Positions 1-9,024 of a stretch of 64,000 bases of DNA are shown piece by piece. The notes beneath the pieces are model-generated. The model was not told the origin of the DNA, did not search any database, and saw only the letters and a program-made list of their open reading frames with translations. Numbering within the stretch: position 1 is the stretch's first letter; every line of letters starts with the position of its first letter. The stretch is from AP-15 sp963750195. GTDB lineage: Bacteria; Pseudomonadota; Alphaproteobacteria; ATCC43930; CGMCC-115725. The stretch is taken from assembly GCA_963750195.1 (NCBI GenBank), contig CAVVPS010000014.1, positions 62,001 through 126,000 on the forward strand, read 5' to 3'. The position numbers and the translations under genes were made by a program.

Positions 1-33
1 CAAGGAGTTCGCAATTACTGGCTTGGGTGTTTC

Positions 34-682
34 TTAACGCATGCGATCGACGGCTTCATCGGTGGATAACACTGCGTGGGCGAGGAATTGGTAGTTGATC
101 ATCGCCGCTTGATAGCCGTCGCCCCATATCGGATGACGGGGTCCGGCGGTGGCGTTCTTTGACGATCGCGACCTCGAAGCCTTGTTCAATAAGCTCGCGC
201 AGATGAGATTCGACGCACATATTCGCCAGCATGCCGCCGAGGATGATCTTGCCGATACCCCGTTTGCGCAATTGCAGGACCAAATCATTGGTCTGCGGTC
301 CCCACACTTTGTGCGGGCTGACGACGATCGTCTTGCCGTCTTCGATATAGGGCTTAAAGCGATTGAGCCAGTCCGCGCCTGAGTTTAGGAAACCCGTCAG
401 ATCAAGCGATCCTCGTCGTGCGAACGAGTGGGTTCTGAACTCATCGGTCTCGAGCGGTCCGTTCATCTTCCAACCGCTGTCCGTCGGATAGAAATAATGC
501 GGTGAAATAAACACATCGTACCCGTTGGCTTTCGCGGCCTTGAAGATCCGCTCCATGTTCTCGACTGTGCGGTTCTCGGTGACGCTCGCGCCGACCGCGC
601 CCCAGTTAGCCCCTTTCTCGCTCAGCACATCATTTTGTGGGTCGATAAAGACAACTGCGGTGTCGATCTTTTGGATGTCCAT
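34..682 (-). CDS. Isochorismatase-family cysteine hydrolase, frameshifted
   Basis: The protein opens with an isochorismatase-fold strand containing FIDPQND, which supplies the catalytic Asp, and has the nucleophile region GGMLANMCVESHLREL. The family hydrolyses isochorismate, amides or related small molecules. After the cysteine helix the frame breaks at about 154-157. Reading on in the next frame restores the conserved end NATAGPRHPIWGDGYQAA and stops at 34. Removing one A from an AAAGAAC tract would rejoin the halves. The start ATG at 682 follows a GGAGCAG ribosome site. No partner gene gives the substrate away. I am sure of the family and unsure whether the break is real. Confidence 0.8.
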
Positions 683-835
683 GGTCTGCTGCTCCTATGT
701 TTGGCAAAGCGATTGAGCAATATCAGTCCCAGTACAGAAGCGCGATGATTTGGGAGCTCGGCCAACTTTTATCTCGGCCTGGGCGGGAAACCCGGCGATG
801 GTCTGGGTCGTGCGGCGCGAACGGGCGGCGAGGGC

Positions 836-985
836 TCAACGTGCGTAGGCCAGCAGCTCGGCGTTGACCCGGTTGTTGAGGGTCGTACACATGCCGTGCG
901 GCGTGCCGTTATAAACCTTGAGCGTCCTGTTCCCGATCAGCTCGGCCTTGCTAACTTCTTCGTAATCCGCGCCGGAAGTGCCCAT
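836..985 (-). pseudogene. C-terminal remnant of an alpha/beta hydrolase (chloroperoxidase type)
   Basis: About 48 residues match the end of non-heme chloroperoxidase-like alpha/beta hydrolases, including the motif around the catalytic His (YNGTPHGMCTT) and the terminal NAELLAYAR helix. No nucleophile elbow or oxyanion-hole segment lies upstream on this strand, so only the tail survives. It lies between the isochorismatase-type gene and the Crp-type regulator, which suggests a deletion or rearrangement at this boundary. Confidence 0.55.
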
Positions 986-1070
986 ATCGGACGTATCGCC
1001 CGCAACCGCCCTTTGGGCGCGGACGGCTAGGAGATGCGCGTGCTCTTGCCCGAATTTTTCGGAGGAGCAC

Positions 1071-1768
1071 ATGCCTCCCGCAAATTCTATTTCAAACCGG
1101 CTACTCCTGGCATTGACGCTGGAGGATCTCGACTGCCTCAGAGCGCATCTCGAGCTTGTCCCGCTCCCACACAAACGGACTCTCTCAAATCCGGGTGCGC
1201 CGATACAACATTTGTATTTCCCCCAGGAAGGGATGGTGTCGCTCGTCCAACCGTTGCAGGGAGCCATGATCGAAGTGGGGATGATCGGCAATGAAGGGTT
1301 TGTCGGGGTGCCGGTCCTGCTCGGCGCCGACGCCTGTCCACTCGAGACGATGGTTCAAATTCCCGGTTCTGCCTTGCGGATTGAAACAGACGCATTTCGG
1401 GAGAAAGCGGGACGGAGCACCACCCTTTCGGGCCTGCTGCTCCGCTACGCCCAGGCACTCCAGGTTCAGGTTTCCTTAACTGCGGCATGCAACGGACGAC
1501 ACCCCATACCGAGCGCCTTGCCCGTTGGTTGCTGATGGCCCGTGATCGCGCGCCGAGCGACGAATTGCCGTTCGGCCACGAATTTCTCTCGATGATGCTC
1601 GGCGTGCGGCGTGCGGGCGTCACGGTCGCGGTCGGGACGCTGAAAGCCGCTGGGTTGATCCGCAACACGCATGGCCGGGTCACTATTATCGACCGCCATG
1701 GCTTGGAAGCCGCCTCGTGCGAGTGCTACCGCATTGTCACGAACGAGTACGAGCGTCTGTTAGCGTAA
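1071..1768 (+). CDS. Crp/Fnr-family transcriptional regulator, frameshifted
   Basis: Residues 1 to about 140 form a cyclic-nucleotide-binding-type beta barrel (LYFPQEGMVSLV, GNEGFVGVPVLLG). The C-terminal part is a Crp-type winged helix (LSMMLGVRRAGVTVAVGTL). The ATG at 1071 is preceded by GGAGGAGCAC, so I prefer it to the longer reading frame from 978. The frame breaks near 1500, in the CACCCCATACC region just before the ERLARWLLMA helix, and one missing base would repair it. No Fe-S cysteine set typical of Fnr is evident. Its target is unknown; the neighbouring catabolic genes are possible but unproven. Confidence 0.75.
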
Positions 1769-1977
1769 GGGAGGATAGCAATCGTTCTGGCTTGGGTTTA
1801 TTTCGCGGCTCGATGTAACCTGGGAGCGGAGGAAAATTGTGCGGTTCCGTACAAAATCTTGACCAAGCCGCACGGCAACCGATAGGCTAGTCGAATCGTC
1901 CATCGCTCTGGAATGAGGCAAGTGGTCGACTGAGAAATTCGTGTGCTCCCGCCGGAACCGGCAATAAGGAGAGCGAC

Positions 1978-2274
1978 ATGGATGCTCCTACACGGTTTTG
2001 TGCACGCATAAAAAGCCGACGCGGCGATACGCTCGGCGACTTCATGGGCAGCATACGGGTTTGGCTCGACCACCGCCGCATTGATGTGGTTGGCTTCGCT
2101 CCCGTCCCAGTGACGCGTGGCATCGTCGCCTTCGATCTCTATTTTCGACGCGAAGAAGATGTCGTCCTTCTCCGGGAGGAATTTGGGAAGTGGCACGTTT
2201 CTCGGACACCATTGCTTAGCCGGGAAGTACAGAGGGGAGGGGAAGCGACGGTTGCGGGCTGCCTACGATCTTAA
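1978..2274 (+). CDS. Small conserved-looking hypothetical protein
   Basis: A 98-residue protein with a good ribosome site (AAGGAGAGCGAC) directly before ATG. The middle (GSIRVWLDHRRIDVVGF, GIVAFDLYFRREEDV) looks like a compact alternating alpha/beta fold seen in small uncharacterised alphaproteobacterial proteins. There is no signal peptide, membrane segment or metal motif. It points toward the convergent thiocyanate hydrolase operon and is separated from it by about 70 bases. Function unknown. Confidence 0.45.
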   Translation: MDAPTRFCARIKSRRGDTLGDFMGSIRVWLDHRRIDVVGFAPVPVTRGIVAFDLYFRREEDVVLLREEFGKWHVSRTPLLSREVQRGGEATVAGCLRS

Positions 2275-2344
2275 TTATGGGATTGCCCGATAATTTAGGT
2301 AGAGCCCTCGCGACGATGTTCGTTTTCAATCTTCGGATTTCGGT

Positions 2345-2728
2345 CTAGCACGCCTCGAGCCGGGATCGGACGACATTCATGCGTCTGGCGAGATCCTCTT
2401 TGCTCAGCAGCCCGCGGCTGAGCATGATGTGGGCCAAGGCCAATAGCTGTTGCTCGGGCGCGGGAGTACTGCTGTACATGGTCTCGCCGAGCTGATCCTC
2501 CGCGCGGCGCCGCTCCAGCGCAGGGAGAGCCGCGCCGGCGGCGAGACACTCGCAGGTCGCGTAAAGGCTGACTTTCCACGGCGGATCAGGGTTGGTGACG
2601 CCGTAACGCGGTGCGAGCTTTTCCCAGGTTTTATCCTCGTTTCGTATGGCCTCCAGCAACGAGATCGGAGCAAGATCCGCCTGGCGCTCGCCAGCAGCAG
2701 CAGGCGGCTCGCCGTCTTCTCCACTCAT
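2345..2728 (-). CDS. Thiocyanate hydrolase activator, P15K-like
   Basis: A 127-residue protein of the nitrile hydratase activator/beta N-terminal type, with WEKLAPRYGVTNPDPPWKV and a C-terminal helix pair ending LARRMNVVRSRLEAC. Its ATG overlaps the scnC stop in an ATGA arrangement, implying coupled translation. In Thiobacillus thioparus the P15K gene lies directly after scnC and helps load and oxidatively activate the cobalt centre. Position, size and fold type match here. The P15K assignment therefore rests on synteny plus family resemblance. Confidence 0.75.
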   Translation of the reverse strand: MSGEDGEPPAAAGERQADLAPISLLEAIRNEDKTWEKLAPRYGVTNPDPPWKVSLYATCECLAAGAALPALERRRAEDQLGETMYSSTPAPEQQLLALAHIMLSRGLLSKEDLARRMNVVRSRLEAC

Positions 2729-3474
2729 TGACCGGCCTCCGCTTGCTGGTGCTCAGCATGGACCGGCCGAGCGGCCTTGTGGACCGGCCGAACATCGTCT
2801 GACTTCCTGTCGGGCCGGGGCAAGGCAACGCCGATCATGCAGTCGCGGGTCACGATCTCCGCCAGCTGCTCCTCCGTCCAATTCTCGGTGCCTGCCGGCC
2901 GCACAGGAAGGACCATAAACCGGCATTTCTGGTTGGAGTCCTCGACCCGTACCTCCACCTCGTCGGGGAGGTTCAATCCGAACTCCGCCAGCACATGACG
3001 CGGCCAGCGGACCAGCCGGCGACGATAGTTGGGCGAACGATACCAATAAGGCGAGTGGCCGAGCAGCGGCCGGGGATAACATGAGCACAGAGTACAGACG
3101 ATCACGTGATGCAAGGTCGGCGTATCTTCGAGAACGCGCAGCTGCATGTAATCGCTGGGGGTGCCGGAGCCGGTGGGCTCGGTCCAGTCGATGCCGATCT
3201 CCCGGCAGGCGGCAACGGCATCGGCAAGCACGCGGGCCTTGAATGCCGGGTCGGTCCACGCCTTTGCGACCAGCCGCGAGCCCCCGGCCGGCCCAATCAA
3301 TTCGGCCCACTCGGTAAACTTCCGGTGATCCTCGGCGGTGAACAGGCCCTTTTCGATCGCCAGTTCGCGAACGGCGATTTCCAGTATCTCGAAATCGGTA
3401 ATTTCATCGACCATCGGCGCCGCTGGGTGGTCGTGATTGCCGTCGGCATCGTCGTGGCGGTGCGAGTGTTGCAT
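2725..3474 (-). CDS. scnC: Thiocyanate hydrolase gamma subunit (cobalt-binding)
   Basis: This is the catalytic subunit of thiocyanate hydrolase, which converts thiocyanate and water to carbonyl sulfide and ammonia. It is homologous to nitrile hydratase alpha. The metal-claw motif CTLCSC falls at residues 127-132 and is followed by YPRPLLG and a WYRSPNYRRRLVRWPR stretch characteristic of ScnC. The start at 3474 (GGAG eight bases upstream) gives a His-rich leader (HSHRHDDADGNHDH) resembling the His-rich N terminus of the T. thioparus gamma subunit. An ATG at 3504 overlapping the scnA stop is an alternative. The C-terminal segment EIVTRDCMIGVALPRP is intact. Confidence 0.92.
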   Translation of the reverse strand: MQHSHRHDDADGNHDHPAAPMVDEITDFEILEIAVRELAIEKGLFTAEDHRKFTEWAELIGPAGGSRLVAKAWTDPAFKARVLADAVAACREIGIDWTEPTGSGTPSDYMQLRVLEDTPTLHHVIVCTLCSCYPRPLLGHSPYWYRSPNYRRRLVRWPRHVLAEFGLNLPDEVEVRVEDSNQKCRFMVLPVRPAGTENWTEEQLAEIVTRDCMIGVALPRPDRKSDDVRPVHKAARPVHAEHQQAEAGQ

Positions 3475-3500
3475 GCTCTGTACTCCAAGACGTGCGTCGA

Positions 3501-3812
3501 TCAATCGCTAACCGGCTCAAGCCAGCGGTCGGGCAATTCGGTCTGCAACGTATCGTTTTCGAATGGGTAATCCTCCCAAAGGTCCTTCTGCCGAAACCGG
3601 ACGATGTAAAATTGCTCGGGCTGCGCGTCGTCCCTGTTCCAGGCCTCGTCCTCGGGAATGAGGTCTTCATAAGTGCGGGCGGCGATCGTCCCGCTCACAC
3701 CCCGAACATACATTTGGGTACGAGTGTAGAACAGGTTTGGCAGATCCCTTACGCGAACGCGGTCGCCTGCATTAAAGCGGGCGGGTGCGGCTTGGGTTTT
3801 AACGCTGTTCAT
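3501..3812 (-). CDS. scnA: Thiocyanate hydrolase alpha subunit
   Basis: A 103-residue SH3-like protein matching the nitrile hydratase beta C-terminal domain: FNAGDRVRVRDLPNLFYTR, then GVSGTI and FYIVRFRQKDLWEDYPFEND. In thiocyanate hydrolase the alpha and beta subunits together correspond to nitrile hydratase beta. It is slightly shorter at the N terminus than the T. thioparus alpha subunit. The start overlaps the scnB stop by 14 bases and the stop sits next to scnC, so the three subunits form a tightly coupled operon. Confidence 0.9.
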   Translation of the reverse strand: MNSVKTQAAPARFNAGDRVRVRDLPNLFYTRTQMYVRGVSGTIAARTYEDLIPEDEAWNRDDAQPEQFYIVRFRQKDLWEDYPFENDTLQTELPDRWLEPVSD

Positions 3813-4224
3813 TGCGGGCTCTCACCTCTGCAATCTTCTCGAGCAGTTCGGTCAGCGAGACGTGGTTTTTGTCGACGAGCATTCGCGCTGCGGCCCAAAT
3901 CCATCGGCCGTAGTAAGGGAAGCCGTAGTAGAGCGACAGACCCAGATCGTTGTTGCCCCGGCGGCGCCTTTCCTCTGCGTTCCACACGCCCCGCCAACCG
4001 AGCACCTCGCAGGTGACATAGGTGTTCAGCTCCCACAGCTCCTCCTCTTTTTCCTCGTACCGGACGGGCGCATCGGCCTGGCCGCCGACATCGTGGGGCG
4101 GCGCCATGTAAGCCTCGTATTGCGGATGCGCGACCTCGTATGGCCAATCTTGATGCTGGTGGATCGCCGGCGCCAACCGAGCTCCGATTTCGTAATACTG
4201 TCGAAGGTCACCCCGTGATGGCAT
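3799..4224 (-). CDS. scnB: Thiocyanate hydrolase beta subunit
   Basis: It resembles the N-terminal part of nitrile hydratase beta and specifically ScnB: PPHDVGGQADAPVRYEEKEE, ELNTYVTCEVLGWRGVWNAE, FPYYGRWIWAAARMLVD. I choose the ATG at 4224 because AAGGAG lies ten bases upstream and the product (141 residues) begins where ScnB begins. A longer frame starts at 4278. It is the first scn subunit, in the order B-A-C reported for T. thioparus. The enzyme would be cytoplasmic. Confidence 0.9.
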   Translation of the reverse strand: MPSRGDLRQYYEIGARLAPAIHQHQDWPYEVAHPQYEAYMAPPHDVGGQADAPVRYEEKEEELWELNTYVTCEVLGWRGVWNAEERRRRGNNDLGLSLYYGFPYYGRWIWAAARMLVDKNHVSLTELLEKIAEVRARNEQR

Positions 4225-4343
4225 CGTCGTTTTGCTCCTTCGCTTGCCAGAAGATCGAGAAACGGCGAGAGTAGCCAACCCTTGCGGCTATTGTTCCGGA
4301 AGCACGGTTGCGGCGTTGAAAACCATCTGTCTGATCCGCACAA

Positions 4344-4757
4344 CTAGCTTGGTTCGCGTTTTTGCACCAGTTCGTCGGCGTGGCGGTGCACGAGGCGCCA
4401 TCGCTCGCCCTCCAGCCGGAACGTCTGCGTGACCCGCAAAGCCATAATCGGCACCGGCTGGCCGTCATGAGAATTCTGCGCCCACCGTTCCAGACAGACC
4501 AGACAGGCGACATCACGGCCGACAGTTATACTGATGTTCTGCTGACTGTACTTGCCGCCGCGAAAGTGTGAGGCTGCCCAGGCAAGGCGAGGACCGACTT
4601 CGGCCCAACCACGCTCGAAACCGCCAAAACCGCCCATGACTGTCACATCGTCGCGGTGTGAATAGAGCGCCTGCAGCCCGGTCGCATCGCCATTCATGAA
4701 ATCACGTTGCGCGGACGCCAGTTCCGTCATCGCTGCGTCCCACGAATTGCCTGACAT
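4344..4757 (-). CDS. NTF2/SnoaL-like small protein
   Basis: A 137-residue protein with the alpha+beta cone pattern of nuclear-transport-factor-2-like proteins: an opening helix ending FMNGDATGLQALYSHRDDVTV, then GFERGWAEV, and a terminal strand WRLVHRHADE. Such proteins are diverse isomerases, hydrolases or binding proteins. It lies on the same strand between the cobalt permease and scnB, with gaps of about 120 bases on each side, so it may be co-transcribed. Its role in thiocyanate use is unknown. Confidence 0.65.
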   Translation of the reverse strand: MSGNSWDAAMTELASAQRDFMNGDATGLQALYSHRDDVTVMGGFGGFERGWAEVGPRLAWAASHFRGGKYSQQNISITVGRDVACLVCLERWAQNSHDGQPVPIMALRVTQTFRLEGERWRLVHRHADELVQKREPS

Positions 4758-4878
4758 TTTACGTATCCGGTGGTTGTGGGGCTATGGTCGCTATTTCGGG
4801 CGTTTTGAGCAAGCCAAATGCGGTTCTGGACGCCCGGTGGGCGGTCGAGCTGGCGCCACCCAAAGATGGACGGACGCA

Positions 4879-5940
4879 TCAACTTTCGGCGGATGTCAGC
4901 TGGATTTCGTCCAGGTTCTTGTAACGATAGACGATGACCGAGCCGACCCAGGCGGCGATGAACGAGCCGATGATGGCAACGCCGAGAGCGGTGAAGTTTC
5001 CGTTCAGCACGCCGACGCCATCCCAGAATGCACCTCTGAGCGCGAACTGATCACCCATCAGCCCCAGCGTCTCGATGCCCCCAATCAGAACTGCGACCAC
5101 GACCGACACGAAGGTGATTATGAGGTTGTAGTATAGCTTGCGAATTGGCTTGATAAACGCCCAGTCGTAGGCGCTCAGCATAAGGATGCCGTCGGTGGTG
5201 TCGATCAGCGACATTCCCGCTGTGAAAAGTGCTGGGAACAGCATTATGCACCAGATCGACACGCCTTTAGCGGCCGCGGCTGCCGAAACGGCGAGCAGCG
5301 CAACTTCGGTCGCGGTGTCGAACCCGAGCCCGAACAAAAGGCCTAGCGGATACATGTGCCAGCTCTCGCCGATCAACCGGAACAGCGGGCGGAACAAGCG
5401 CGCGAGCAGGCCCCGGCTGTTGAGCAGGAGGTCAAAATCTTCCTCCACATAGCGGCCGCCCTTGCGCACATGCCGGAAGGTCCGCCAGACCCCGCGCAAG
5501 ACGATCAGGTTGGCGGCGGCGATAGCGAACAGGAACAGCGCCGAGACGCTGGTGCCAATGACGCCGCCGACCGTCTTGAGCTGGTCGAAGGACCCTGCCA
5601 GTAACGTCGCCATGCCGGCCACGCCTGCTACGGCCAGGATCACCACAGTCGAGTGGCCCATTGCGAAAAAGAAGCCGACCCCGACCGGCCGTTTGCCGTC
5701 CTGCATCAGCTTGCGGGTCACATTGTCGATAGCCGCGATGTGATCGGCGTCGACCGCGTGACGCAGGCCGAACCCGTACGCCAGAAGCGCGGTGCCGAGC
5801 AGGACCGGCTGGTTCCGGAACACCAGCACCGCCCACCCCCAGACCGTCAGATTGGCGAAGATCAGCAAGGCGTAGATTGTCGTGATCGGCTGCCGGAGGG
5901 CGGCGGGCTGTCGAAGGGTTCGGCTCAGCAAGGTGATCAT
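4879..5940 (-). CDS. NiCoT-family nickel/cobalt permease
   Basis: A 353-residue inner-membrane protein with about eight hydrophobic segments. It has the NiCoT signatures RHAVDADHIAAIDN in transmembrane helix 2, FAMGHSTVVIL, and LGFDTATEVALLA. The HAVDADHI motif binds the metal ion during import. It lies upstream and in the same orientation as the cobalt-dependent thiocyanate hydrolase genes, as the cobalt transporter NhlF does in the Rhodococcus nitrile hydratase cluster. Cobalt supply to ScnC is therefore the likely role, but the sequence alone does not separate nickel from cobalt preference. Confidence 0.88.
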   Translation of the reverse strand: MITLLSRTLRQPAALRQPITTIYALLIFANLTVWGWAVLVFRNQPVLLGTALLAYGFGLRHAVDADHIAAIDNVTRKLMQDGKRPVGVGFFFAMGHSTVVILAVAGVAGMATLLAGSFDQLKTVGGVIGTSVSALFLFAIAAANLIVLRGVWRTFRHVRKGGRYVEEDFDLLLNSRGLLARLFRPLFRLIGESWHMYPLGLLFGLGFDTATEVALLAVSAAAAAKGVSIWCIMLFPALFTAGMSLIDTTDGILMLSAYDWAFIKPIRKLYYNLIITFVSVVVAVLIGGIETLGLMGDQFALRGAFWDGVGVLNGNFTALGVAIIGSFIAAWVGSVIVYRYKNLDEIQLTSAES

Positions 5941-6328
5941 TTCGGTCTCTGCCGCATAATTCGCAGGGTGATGCCAAATAGTTTAGCTGCCGTCCGCGCG
6001 TAGAGCGCGGCAAACGCAGCCTGGTCCCGTCGGGCGGTTCGGTGGAGCAGCTGTTCGAGCGGCAAGAGCGTCCTGCCGCGATTGCGGTTCGACGGGTTTC
6101 ACGATGTCGAAGGCGACGAGGGGCGGTCGGCGCAATGCCGATGGAGCCGAGAAACTTTCGTGAACCTGACACAAGATAAGGCTAACTGCATTAAAGTTCG
6201 AACCCTAACACCGTAGGGAGGCTTCTCGCCGGTGGTTGACAGGGGGTGCAGCGGTCGATACCACACAGCTCGATCGCGACAAGAAGAAAAGGCTCGGCGT
6301 TGTGGACGGGAGGAAGGAGGCGGGTGTA
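5941..6328. other. Divergent intergenic region, NiCoT / ABC transporter
   Basis: This stretch lies between divergently transcribed genes and should hold both promoters. I see a small hairpin (CCGCGCG, loop, CGCGG) near 5996-6012 and an AT-richer patch at about 6165-6215. I looked for the cobalamin riboswitch B12 box on the minus strand because a cobalt permease follows, and did not find it. No convincing coding sequence is present on either strand. Confidence 0.4.
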
Positions 6329-7364
<1,036 letters not shown>

Positions 7365-7391
7365 TCGACGAAAAAATTACTGGAGGAAACG

Positions 7392-9008
7392 ATGAAGATC
7401 GGATGGGGTATGTGGGCGGCAGGTCTCGGCGTCCTTGCCCTGATGGCAACAGGAATGGCGCTTGCGGCAAATGAAGAAGAGGCGCCCAAACGCGGCGGGA
7501 CCTTGACCTATATGATCCCGGCCGATGCCCCGCCGAGCTTTGACGGTCACCGCGAGGGCACCTTCGCGACCCTGCAAGCCATGGCGCCGTTTTACAGCGT
7601 GCTGATCCGGATCAACCCGGAAAACCCGTCATCGACAACCGATTTCGTCTGCGATCTGTGCACGGCGATGCCGCAGCCGACCGACGGCGGCAAGACCTAC
7701 ACCTTCAAGATCCGCGACGGGGTCAAATTCCACGACGGCTCGCCATTGACCGCGGCCGACGTGGCGGCGAGCTGGGAGCACATCATTCACCCGCCCAAGG
7801 GTGTGATAAGCCCGCGCCAAAACTGGTACGCTATGGTCGATGCGGTTACCGCGCCCGACCCCTCGACGGTTGTCTTTCATTTGAAATTTGCCACCAGTGC
7901 ATTTCTGCCGGCGCTCGCCGATCCTTTCACCTTCGTTTACCAGAAGGCGAAGCTCGATAGGGACCCGCGCTGGTACGAGAAAAATGTCCTCGGTTCGGGG
8001 CCGTTCAAATTTGTCGAGTATCAGACCGGTCAGGCGGTCAAGGGGGCGCGCAACCCTGATTACTATCACAAGGGGTTGCCATATCTCGATGGCTTTACCG
8101 CGATTTTCGCCGACAAGCAGGCGGTCCGGGTCGATGCCATCCGCGCCGACCGCGCTGCGATGGAATTCCGCGGGTTGCCGCCGGCGGCGCGCGACGAACT
8201 CAAAAGGGCGCTCGGCGACAAGCTCGATGTCCAAGAAAGCGACTGGAATTGCGGCAGCATCGTCATCCCCAACCACAAACACAAGCCGTTCGATGATGCC
8301 CGGGTACGCCGCGCGTTGAGCCTGGCGATCGACCGCTGGAATGGCGCCCCGGCGCTCGCCAAGATCGCGATTGTGCGCACGGTCGGCGGCATCGTGTTCC
8401 CCGGCTCGCCGCTCGCGGCGAATAAGCAGGAACTCGCGCAGATCGCCGGATATGGACCCGACATCGAAAAGTCGCGCGCCGAGGCGCGGCAGCTGCTAAA
8501 GGAAGCCGGCGCCGAGGGGCTCAGCTTTGAGCTTTTGAACCGGGGGGTCGACCAGCCCTACAAATATGTCGGCACCTGGCTGATCGATCAGTGGAGCAAG
8601 ATCGGGCTCCACGTGACGCAACGCGTGATGCCGACCGGCCCGGAATTGGACGCGCAGCGGAGCGGCAACTTCCAGATTGTCCTGCAAGCGAATTGCCACG
8701 GTGTGCCGAACCCGCTTCTCGACGTCCAGGAGTATTTGCCGAGTTCGGTCTACGAGGCGAACTATGGCTACTACGAGGACCCGCAGGAAGTGGATCTTTA
8801 CAACAAGATGCTGCGCGAGACCGACTTCACCAAGCAGCGCGCGCTGATGCGTCAATTCGAAAAATACGTCATTGACGAGCAGGCCCACGAGATTTGGGTC
8901 GTGTGGTGGAACCGGATCATCCCGTACCGATCCTATGTCAAAGGCTGGAAGATCAGCCCGAGCCACTACCTGAATCAGGATTTGGCGACGATCTGGCTCG
9001 ATAAATAG
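7392..9008 (+). CDS. Periplasmic solute-binding protein, SBP family 5 (copy 1)
   Basis: A 538-residue extracytoplasmic binding protein of the peptide/nickel (SBP_bac_5) family. It has a signal peptide ending near ATGMALAA, then KRGGTLTYMIPADAPPSFDG, and the family core YTFKIRDGVKFHDGSPLTAADV. GGAGGAAACG precedes the ATG. It is the first of three tandem paralogues that share whole motifs, for example FPGSPLAA and FELLNR near 330-390. The ligand cannot be read from sequence. A conserved YLNQDLATIWLDK tail is shared with copy 3. Confidence 0.92.
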   Translation: MKIGWGMWAAGLGVLALMATGMALAANEEEAPKRGGTLTYMIPADAPPSFDGHREGTFATLQAMAPFYSVLIRINPENPSSTTDFVCDLCTAMPQPTDGGKTYTFKIRDGVKFHDGSPLTAADVAASWEHIIHPPKGVISPRQNWYAMVDAVTAPDPSTVVFHLKFATSAFLPALADPFTFVYQKAKLDRDPRWYEKNVLGSGPFKFVEYQTGQAVKGARNPDYYHKGLPYLDGFTAIFADKQAVRVDAIRADRAAMEFRGLPPAARDELKRALGDKLDVQESDWNCGSIVIPNHKHKPFDDARVRRALSLAIDRWNGAPALAKIAIVRTVGGIVFPGSPLAANKQELAQIAGYGPDIEKSRAEARQLLKEAGAEGLSFELLNRGVDQPYKYVGTWLIDQWSKIGLHVTQRVMPTGPELDAQRSGNFQIVLQANCHGVPNPLLDVQEYLPSSVYEANYGYYEDPQEVDLYNKMLRETDFTKQRALMRQFEKYVIDEQAHEIWVVWWNRIIPYRSYVKGWKISPSHYLNQDLATIWLDK

Positions 9009-9024
9009 AGAGCGAGAGATACGC

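Noticed and set aside
5941..6328. Cobalamin riboswitch before the cobalt permease
   Set aside because: No B12 box or convincing pairing pattern on the minus strand; only short generic hairpins.
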